Source: a bacterium (GTDB taxonomy: Bacteria; Patescibacteriota; Minisyncoccia; UBA6257; 1-14-0-10-44-23). Taken from it: a stretch of DNA of 14,251 nt. The stretch covers positions 1-14,251 of the forward strand of contig JAUYME010000007.1 of assembly GCA_030699515.1 (NCBI GenBank). Direction: 5' to 3'. The position numbers and the translations under genes are program-made. This document shows positions 7,974-11,627 of the stretch, piece after piece (within the stretch, counting starts at the first letter, position 1; every line of letters begins with the position of its first letter). The notes beneath the pieces were generated by a model. It made no database searches, had not been told where the DNA came from, and saw only the letters and a list, made by a program, of their open reading frames with translations.

Positions 7974-8031
7974 AGAACCATGACTTAGCCCTAGCGGGTA
8001 TTTTTTATCCCCAAAATTTATCTTAAATTGC

Positions 8032-8040
8032 TGATATACT
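8032..8040 (+). promoter_or_regulatory. Extended -10 promoter for the DUF378 gene
   Basis: TG at 8032-8033, one base, then TATACT (8035-8040) forms an extended -10 element. No good -35 box is seen. The start would be near 8047, about 27 nt before the ATG at 8074. Confidence 0.45.
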
Positions 8041-8073
8041 GATAGAAAGATTATTAATTTAAGTATTTTGAAC

Positions 8074-8289
8074 ATGAAGCTCGTAAAAAATATTTCTGTT
8101 GTTTTAATGGCTATTGGGGGAATCAACCTTGGCCTGATTGGTGCGTTTAATTTTGATTTAATTTGGCGCATTAGCGGATACAGTGAAGTGGTGGCTAGGA
8201 CACTTTATGTTCTGATTGGTATTGCAACATTGCTTTGGTTGCTAATGTCGCTGCGAAAGAGCTCTGGTATGCAGACAGGTTCCATCTAG
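8074..8289 (+). CDS. DUF378 family membrane protein (YuzA-like)
   Basis: 71 residues from ATG 8074; a TTG two codons upstream (8068) is in frame but less likely. It has two transmembrane helices, about residues 6-27 and 45-63. The first holds the family signature: an IGGIN motif followed by GLIGAFNFDLI. The second is ARTLYVLIGIATLLWLL. This is the usual size and layout of DUF378 proteins, small inner-membrane proteins of unknown role. The tail is short and basic. Codon use is AT-rich and native, and it has its own promoter-like box and a strong terminator, so it is a single-gene unit between the two GC-rich genes. Family confidence is high; function is not known. Confidence 0.88.
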   Translation: MKLVKNISVVLMAIGGINLGLIGAFNFDLIWRISGYSEVVARTLYVLIGIATLLWLLMSLRKSSGMQTGSI

Positions 8290-8301
8290 GAATATTCAAA
8301 T

Positions 8302-8336
8302 AAAAAAAGAGAGCGGTTTCCCAGCTCTCTTTTTTG
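8302..8336 (+). terminator. Terminator of the DUF378 gene
   Basis: GAGAGC (8309-8314) pairs with GCTCTC (8324-8329). A run of seven A before the stem pairs with the T tract that follows, 8330-8335. It is 12 nt after the stop and could also work in reverse. Confidence 0.88.
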
Positions 8337-8390
8337 ATTTGACTTTGTTTTGGAAATTTGGTTTTATTCTTTCAATCGTTTTCGACGGAT

Positions 8391-8565
8391 CTTTGAGTTA
8401 CGAAACTGTGACTTTAGAATGAATCCGACTCTTTCATTCAGATTTTAACTAACCCATAGACTTTAGAAAATTACCAGACCCCTTGGGTATTACTAATTTT
8501 CCAAAGATCTATGTTCGTTCTAAAATCTGAACGAAATAGTTCGGACACAGTTTCGTAACTCAAAG
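8391..8565. repeat. 175-bp imperfect palindrome (MITE-like or RNA foldback)
   Basis: The outer 20 bp are a perfect inverted repeat (8391-8410 and 8546-8565). Further in, 8432-8447 matches the complement of 8521-8536 at 15 of 16 bases, and 8457-8474 matches the complement of about 8493-8511 with one gap. The arms differ by an insertion near 8411-8422, so this is an old, diverged foldback and not a perfect assembly artefact. TAACTCAAAG is tandemly repeated at the right end (8556-8565 and 8566-8575). It ends 13 nt before the Shine-Dalgarno of the 8589 gene, so a transcript would carry a long hairpin leader. It could be a degenerate MITE or a regulatory leader. Confidence 0.75.
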
Positions 8566-8588
8566 TAACTCAAAGCTCGGAGGATTCC

Positions 8589-8831
8589 ATGCATCAGTTT
8601 TTTGTGAACGGAGAGGTCGTGCTCTGCGGATGCTGCGACCAGGTTCTTGGCAGCAACGAGAGTTGTCCCGACTGCAAGGACGCAGTCAGAAGTGCGAGGG
8701 CTCGGCACCCGATGGCAGTTGATCCCTGCGAGGAGATTCGCATCCCGGGAGGAGTGGCCTGGCGCTTTCCGGGACGGGATAGGCTCGTTGCGCGGCTGAA
8801 AGCGACAATGAACGGTCATTTCCGCAGATGA
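8589..8831 (+). CDS. GC-rich small zinc-ribbon-like protein
   Basis: 80 residues from ATG 8589, with GGAGG at 8579-8583 five nt before it. Two CxxC knuckles, C13-x2-C16 and C26-x2-C29, nine residues apart, look like a small zinc ribbon; two further Cys are C15 and C47. The C-terminal half is basic (RSARARH, RLVARLKATMNGHFRR) and could bind nucleic acid. It has no signal or membrane segment, so it is probably cytoplasmic. I do not recognise a named family. Its GC-rich codons, strong Shine-Dalgarno and terminal GC hairpin match the 7374 gene and not the AT-rich DUF378 gene between them, suggesting both came from a similar source. The long palindrome directly upstream may control it. It could be spurious, but RBS, spacing and Cys pattern argue for a real gene. 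Confidence 0.65.
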   Translation: MHQFFVNGEVVLCGCCDQVLGSNESCPDCKDAVRSARARHPMAVDPCEEIRIPGGVAWRFPGRDRLVARLKATMNGHFRR

Positions 8832-8843
8832 AAGGCGCGTGCT

Positions 8844-8871
8844 CGTGGCTCCGAGACCTCTCGGAGCCACG
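8844..8871 (+). terminator. Perfect GC-rich hairpin after the 8589 gene
   Basis: A 13-bp perfect stem (8844-8856 with 8859-8871, spacer CC) starts 12 nt after the stop codon. A second A/T hairpin and T run follow at 8881-8898. Its placement and design match the hairpin at 7942-7973. Confidence 0.65.
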
Positions 8872-8917
8872 GGCGGGGCAATTTTGAAAAATTTTTAATA
8901 TTCCGACCCCGTAGTGC

Positions 8918-8968
8918 TTCACCCTTCGACAGGTTCGACAAGCTCACTGCAAGCAAGCTCGGGGTGAA
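8918..8968. repeat. REP-like palindromic repeat, long copy
   Basis: TTCACCC (8918-8924) pairs with GGGTGAA (8962-8968) around a core with TTCGACA twice (8925-8931 region and 8934-8940) and CAAGCTCACTGCAAG. The arms and the TTCGACAAGCTCA core match a widely dispersed extragenic palindrome known in many bacteria. A second, shorter copy lies at 9511-9531. Confidence 0.65.
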
Positions 8969-9007
8969 CTGTTTGCGGGGTGCTCACAAATATAGTTAAT
9001 CGCTTTG

Positions 9008-9037
9008 CCCTGCACCAGACGGTGCGGGGCTTTGCTC
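9008..9037 (+). terminator. GC hairpin with weak T tract
   Basis: CCCTGCACC (9008-9016) pairs with GGTGCGGGG (9021-9029) using one G-T wobble, loop AGAC, followed by CTTTGCTCTT. It may be a terminator. CTGCACCAGA and CGGTGCGGG recur in the insertion at 10790-10898, so it may instead be a copy of the same dispersed palindrome. Confidence 0.5.
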
Positions 9038-9058
9038 TTAAATATTTGTGGCAATGTA

Positions 9059-9112
9059 AAAGGCCTCACATGTCTGAAGTTATTTTTCTAACTGCAGGCA
9101 CGTGAGGCCTTT
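9059..9112. terminator. Long double-tiered hairpin, terminator-like on both strands
   Basis: The outer 12 bp (9059-9070 with 9101-9112) are perfect, AAAAGGCCTCAC against its complement. After one mismatch a second tier (TGTCTG with CAGGCA, one wobble) and a third (AGTTA with TAACT) follow, about 23 pairs in all. Runs of four A and four T at the base allow weak termination either way. On the minus strand it would close the possible RNA that starts near 9436. Confidence 0.6.
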
Positions 9113-9141
9113 TGGCGCTTTGCCGATCTATCTAGACTTTA

Positions 9142-9405
9142 TCCTTTGGCTAAAGGAGTCTTTTGTCCGATAACATATAGTTATTTTGTGACATACTCCC
9201 TAGCGTTTTTTGAGAGGAGTATTTTAAAGGACGAGGTTTAGACAGTTGATCGGGTGTCTTCTATCCAGCTCACTTTGCGGGAGTATCAGAACAAAAACTG
9301 CGGGCTCATTACATTTGTAATGTGAGAAATCCAGAATGCCTTACACAGTTTTCTGCGCTGCATCGACTGCTCAACATGGCGGGAATGCATGGAGCTTAGC
9401 TTGCC
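9142..9405. ncRNA. Possible structured RNA of unknown family
   Basis: Several compatible helices are packed here: 9142-9147/9152-9157; 9170-9174/9180-9184 and 9193-9199/9216-9222, both enclosed by 9165-9168/9229-9232; 9294-9300/9346-9352 enclosing 9307-9312/9317-9322; and a long-range 8-bp pairing 9243-9250/9362-9369 that encloses the latter pair. The T-G pairs in the long-range and enclosing helices favour a plus-strand RNA, whereas the best promoter-like box (9443-9451) reads the minus strand towards the hairpin at 9059-9112. Conserved signatures of tmRNA, RNase P RNA and SRP RNA are not visible. Helices this short can arise by chance, so this is a hypothesis. Confidence 0.35.
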
Positions 9406-9442
9406 GGAGAGACAAAAAAAGAACAATTAAGGAACTAAAAAG

Positions 9443-9451
9443 AGTATAGCA
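9443..9451 (-). promoter_or_regulatory. Extended -10 box, minus strand
   Basis: Reading minus, TG, one base, then TATACT (9448-9443), the same element as before the DUF378 gene. A start near 9436 would give an RNA of about 380 nt ending at the 9059-9112 hairpin. No clear -35 box is seen. Confidence 0.35.
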
Positions 9452-9510
9452 GAGGATGGGCTAGGGAATAGGAAGGGGGATGTGAATAATATAAGAGGTT
9501 ATAGGGGATA

Positions 9511-9531
9511 CTTCGACAAGCTCAGTACAAG
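9511..9531. repeat. REP-like repeat, short copy
   Basis: 9512-9531 matches 8934-8953 at 18 of 20 bases (TTCGACAAGCTCA then CAAG). A weak TACTT/AAGTA stem surrounds it. It appears to be a degraded copy of the element at 8918-8968. Confidence 0.6.
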
Positions 9532-9567
9532 TAGGTGATAGGTTATAGAAAAAGGCAGGAGCTAAAG

Positions 9568-9615
9568 CAGTTACAACATTCTATTATTCTATAGAATAAT
9601 AGAATGTTGTAACTG
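9568..9615. repeat. Perfect 48-bp AT-rich palindrome
   Basis: Every base of 9568-9591 is complementary to 9615-9592, with no spacer: 24 bp per arm centred in CTATAG. It can form a cruciform in DNA or a long RNA hairpin. There is no T tract next to it, so a simple terminator is unlikely. It lies 43 nt before the tRNA. Confidence 0.9.
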
Positions 9616-9624
9616 GGAAATTGC

Positions 9625-9642
9625 AGAAAGGCTTTCTTTTTT
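9625..9642 (+). terminator. Small hairpin with T tract before the tRNA
   Basis: AGAAA (9625-9629) and TTTCT (9633-9637) around GGC, followed by five further T. It is weak, but the placement suits ending upstream transcription before the tRNA gene. Confidence 0.45.
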
Positions 9643-9658
9643 GTAAACTTGTCGCATT

Positions 9659-9729
9659 GGGCTCATGGTGAAGCGGTATCACACATCCATGGCATGGATG
9701 GGTTCGGGGTTCGACTCCCCGTGAGTCCA
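9659..9729 (+). tRNA. tRNA-Ala (anticodon GGC)
   Basis: All arms fold. Acceptor GGGCTCA/TGAGTCC contains the G3-U70 pair that marks alanine tRNAs. D arm GTGA/TCAC has a GG-containing loop. Anticodon stem CATCC/GGATG carries the loop ATGGCAT, anticodon GGC. The variable loop has 4 nt, and the T arm is CGGGG/CCCCG with loop TTCGACT. It has 71 nt including discriminator A9729. CCA is not encoded (CAT follows), so a CCA-adding enzyme must finish it. A terminator follows after 15 nt, so it is a single-gene unit. Confidence 0.96.
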
Positions 9730-9744
9730 CATCATTTGTTAGGC

Positions 9745-9773
9745 GTCCCGATGTCCATCGGGACTTTTATTTT
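9745..9773 (+). terminator. Terminator of tRNA-Ala
   Basis: GTCCCGAT (9745-9752) pairs with ATCGGGAC (9757-9764), loop GTCC, followed by a T-rich tail. Confidence 0.88.
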
Positions 9774-9800
9774 GTATTTTTCTAAATCCGGAGTTATAGT
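9772..9800 (+). promoter_or_regulatory. Promoter giving a leaderless mRNA for the 9807 gene
   Basis: TTGTAT (9772-9777) and TATAGT (9795-9800) are exactly 17 bp apart. The expected start is about 7 nt downstream, at or within a base or two of the ATG at 9807, so the message would have no leader. The -35 box is identical to that at 698-703. Confidence 0.6.
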
Positions 9801-9806
9801 AAGAGC

Positions 9807-10730
9807 ATGAAGAAAATATATATTGTTATCATAGTTTTGCTTATTATTGCTGTCGGAGCTTGGCTTATCTTTTCCGGTTCTGATAGATCAGATAGTGAAG
9901 TGGCAGAGAACAGTCAGGAAGATAATTTTCCGAATGACTTTTTTTTCGAGGAGCGTAAGGTTCTTCTAAAGAATCTTCTTGCCGGAAAGCGTGTTGATGA
10001 GCTTTCAGATTTTTTCGCCACACTGGATCCGGAGCAACTTAAAGAACATTGGTACCAGTTAAAACTTTCTTACCTTTCCGCCAGTCAAGAGAAAAGCTTT
10101 GTTTTTGACCGCGGACTTTATGCGCCAACCGGAAGCGGCAGCCCCGATAGCAATATCACCTTCCTATCTTTTAGCGCATATGATGACGGCAGGTCTGTAA
10201 ACGCAAAAGGGGAGACGAAAACGAATGCCGATAGTATTCGCAAAGAAGTCATGGAAACGATTGAGGAGTCTGGTCCTTCAGCAAAGACTCAGATGGCTTC
10301 TCCTTCTGGAACAAAAAATATCTTTTCCAAACAGCGCAGTTGCGAAAGGATAGAATTCACACCGGAAGCAAAGGAACTGAATGCCCTCAAATTCTATAAC
10401 GTAAGCTTCGTCTGCGAAGATCAGTTCGGCTACCCTTCTCTCAACATTACGGTTTTTATAGACACAGACACTGATATGGTTAGTACAGAGGCTGTCCGAG
10501 TATCCTCTTTTATCGCCGCCAGCGAATTTGAGGCCCTTACTGCGGCTCAAAAAGATTTTGCCACCCGAGATGTCGGAGCCGATAAGGTTATCCAGCCGCT
10601 CTTTAACGGCCGCCCAGCCGGGTCGCCTTTAAAATTCAGTGAAGCTGATTATGAGTTTATGATGAGCGCAGTTGCAGAACGCTCCGGCATTGACCGTTCG
10701 CTATTTGAGGCAAATGCTTTTAGGCCATAG
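9807..10730 (+). CDS. Membrane-anchored extracytoplasmic protein, unknown family
   Basis: 307 residues. Residues 1-3 are basic, residues about 4-23 form one hydrophobic helix (IYIVIIVLLIIAVGAWLIF), and a Ser/Asp-rich linker leads to a domain of about 260 residues outside the membrane. That domain holds two Cys (in KQRSCERIEF and SFVCEDQFG) about 20 residues apart that could pair, and a mixed helix/strand pattern with a strand-like ITVFIDTDTDMVSTEAVRV. I do not recognise a family. The start is set by the promoter at 9772-9800; no Shine-Dalgarno is seen. It ends 14 nt before the ATG of the truncated HAD reading frame at 10745, suggesting an original two-gene operon with the phosphatase. A role at the cell surface is inferred from topology only. 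Confidence 0.85.
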   Translation: MKKIYIVIIVLLIIAVGAWLIFSGSDRSDSEVAENSQEDNFPNDFFFEERKVLLKNLLAGKRVDELSDFFATLDPEQLKEHWYQLKLSYLSASQEKSFVFDRGLYAPTGSGSPDSNITFLSFSAYDDGRSVNAKGETKTNADSIRKEVMETIEESGPSAKTQMASPSGTKNIFSKQRSCERIEFTPEAKELNALKFYNVSFVCEDQFGYPSLNITVFIDTDTDMVSTEAVRVSSFIAASEFEALTAAQKDFATRDVGADKVIQPLFNGRPAGSPLKFSEADYEFMMSAVAERSGIDRSLFEANAFRP

Positions 10731-10744
10731 AAATTGAATTCCAA

Positions 10745-10864
10745 ATGAAAGAATCAACAGCTAAAAAGCTGGTACTGTTTGATTTTGATCCCCGCATGCT
10801 TCGCGTGCTGCACCAGAGCCTACGAAGCAAGTTCGGGCTCGGTGCGGGACAGGACTCTGACTGA
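10745..10864 (+). pseudogene. Truncated first copy of the HAD gene start
   Basis: ATG 10745 begins MKESTAKKLVLFDFD and then runs into unrelated PRMLRVLHQ sequence, ending TGA at 10862-10864 after 39 codons. Residues 7-15 equal residues 4-12 of the intact HAD protein at 10892 and include its catalytic DxD. The underlying DNA is an exact 29-bp repeat of 10899-10927. Lying 14 nt after the 9807 gene, this is best read as the original start of the HAD gene, cut off by an insertion. It may still be translated as a short useless peptide. Confidence 0.75.
10761..10789 (+). repeat. 29-bp direct repeat, copy 1
   Basis: Identical to 10899-10927. Mismatches on both flanks (G/A before, C/G after) define the ends. 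It lies in the truncated HAD start and is the left border of the 109-bp insertion. Confidence 0.95.
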
Positions 10865-10898
10865 TTACTTGAATACTGTAGTATAAAGTTTATGGATA
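10790..10898. mobile_element. 109-bp hairpin-bearing insertion
   Basis: The segment between the two 29-bp repeats. Its left half folds: CCCG (10791-10794), CACC (10811-10814) and GAGCC (10816-10820) pair with GGCTC, GGTG and CGGG (10836-10848). A side hairpin GCATGC/GCGTGC lies inside. CTGCACCAGA (10808-10817) and CGGTGCGGG are shared with the hairpin at 9008-9029. The right half supplies a -10 box and the ATG of the intact HAD gene. It encodes no protein of its own. Confidence 0.55.
10882..10887 (+). promoter_or_regulatory. -10 box 4 nt before the HAD start codon
   Basis: TATAAA ends at 10887 and the ATG is at 10892, so transcription would start at or just inside the start codon (leaderless). 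No good -35 box is seen at the expected distance. Confidence 0.4.
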
Positions 10899-11545
10899 CT
10901 AAAAAGCTGGTACTGTTTGATTTTGATGGAGTTATTGTAGATACATTTGAAATGTGTTTTGAGGTTGGACAAATTGTTTTACCCGGAATTGAAAGAGAGC
11001 GGTATCGGTCAATGTTTGATGGAAATATTTATGAAGCCGTAGAGGACTATGATGGTGTGGTAAATCGCGATGACAAAAAATATTTTCAAAACTATTTGCA
11101 TAAATTATTAGAGCTTGCGCCGGTGGAAGGCATTGAAGGTGAGCTTGAGAAGTTAAGCAGTAAGTATCCGCTCATAATTGTGACTTCATCAATGGGGGCT
11201 AGCGTTCAAGAATATCTACAAAAATTTTCTTTGGAAAAGCACTTCTTCGGGATAAATGGTTTTGATAAGGGGGCAAGCAAAATTAAAAAAATCCTTTCCG
11301 CCTTGCAGGAGTACAAGGTAAGGCCCAAAGATGCGGTTTTTATAACCGATACCTTGGGTGATATGAGAGAGGCGGAGCATGTTGGAGTACCTTGTATTGG
11401 AGTAACTTGGGGATTTCAGCGTCGGGAAAATCTGGAAAAAGGAGGCCCGGATGCAATTGTTTCAGATGTAGAGAATTTGGCAGAGGTAGTTGAAGGGGTG
11501 CTGGAAGGACCCAAAGACCACGTAGGGGAAGTCGGATCTCCGTAG
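10892..11545 (+). CDS. HAD-superfamily phosphatase (phosphoglycolate phosphatase/PpaX-like)
   Basis: 217 residues, the usual length for the subfamily. HAD enzymes remove phosphate from small phosphorylated metabolites in the cytoplasm through an Asp-phosphate intermediate. Motif I is DFDGVIVDT (nucleophile D10, acid/base D12). Residues about 18-85 form the helical cap. Motif II is IVTSS (T98/S99), motif III is probably K130, and motif IV is TDTLGDMREA (D153, D157). The substrate cannot be told. The gene starts with MDT supplied by the upstream insertion; an older start probably began MKESTAK at 10745. The last residues, VGEVGSP and the stop, are encoded inside a perfect hairpin (11527-11559), so the C-terminus may also have been changed by a palindrome. 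Family confidence is high; exact enzyme is open. Confidence 0.92.
   Translation: MDTKKLVLFDFDGVIVDTFEMCFEVGQIVLPGIERERYRSMFDGNIYEAVEDYDGVVNRDDKKYFQNYLHKLLELAPVEGIEGELEKLSSKYPLIIVTSSMGASVQEYLQKFSLEKHFFGINGFDKGASKIKKILSALQEYKVRPKDAVFITDTLGDMREAEHVGVPCIGVTWGFQRRENLEKGGPDAIVSDVENLAEVVEGVLEGPKDHVGEVGSP
10899..10927 (+). repeat. 29-bp direct repeat, copy 2
   Basis: Identical to 10761-10789. It encodes the catalytic first strand of the intact HAD protein. Confidence 0.95.
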
Positions 11546-11559
11546 GAGATCCGACTTCC
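11527..11559. repeat. Perfect 15-bp GC-rich hairpin over the HAD stop codon
   Basis: 11527-11541 is complementary to 11545-11559, spacer GTA. It spans the last six codons and the stop of the HAD gene and has no T tract, so it may be a mobile palindrome more than a terminator. Its design matches the hairpins at 7942-7973 and 8844-8871. Confidence 0.85.
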
Positions 11560-11583
11560 AAAGATGGCGATTAAACTGTATTC

Positions 11584-11627
11584 AAAGAATTATATAATAA
11601 ATTATGTAATTTATTATATAATTCTTT
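11584..11627. terminator. AT-rich bidirectional hairpin between convergent genes
   Basis: A perfect 21-bp stem (11584-11604 with 11607-11627, spacer TG) lies between the HAD gene and the ATPase gene on the opposite strand. It touches the ATPase stop codon. The right arm ends in a T tract for plus-strand transcripts, and the left arm gives a short T run on the minus strand. Confidence 0.75.

Larger units (their letters stand above)
8832..9658. other. Gene-free, hairpin-dense intergenic region
   Basis: No open frame here has a believable start, composition or family signature. Instead the region holds at least six separate inverted repeats, two copies of a REP-like repeat, a cluster of compatible helices near 9142-9405 and a perfect 48-bp palindrome, ending at the tRNA gene. 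The main items are listed separately. Confidence 0.8.

Noticed and set aside
7923..7985. Integron attC site behind a gene cassette
   Set aside because: The hairpin is perfect and lacks the GTTRRRY/RYYYAAC ends and extrahelical bases expected of attC.
7326..8171. 281-codon minus-strand frame
   Set aside because: Antisense to the 7374 gene and the DUF378 gene; GC-rich third positions keep antisense frames open. The plus-strand genes have signal peptide, Shine-Dalgarno and family evidence.
8520..8870. 116-codon minus-strand frame
   Set aside because: Antisense to the zinc-ribbon gene and runs through the palindrome arm; no family signs.
9055..9436. tmRNA, RNase P RNA or SRP RNA
   Set aside because: The length would suit tmRNA or RNase P RNA, but I found no tRNA-like ends, no tag frame, no conserved P4 sequences and no SRP core on either strand.
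8391..9615. CRISPR array
   Set aside because: The repeats are inverted or dispersed; there are no regularly spaced direct repeats and no cas genes.
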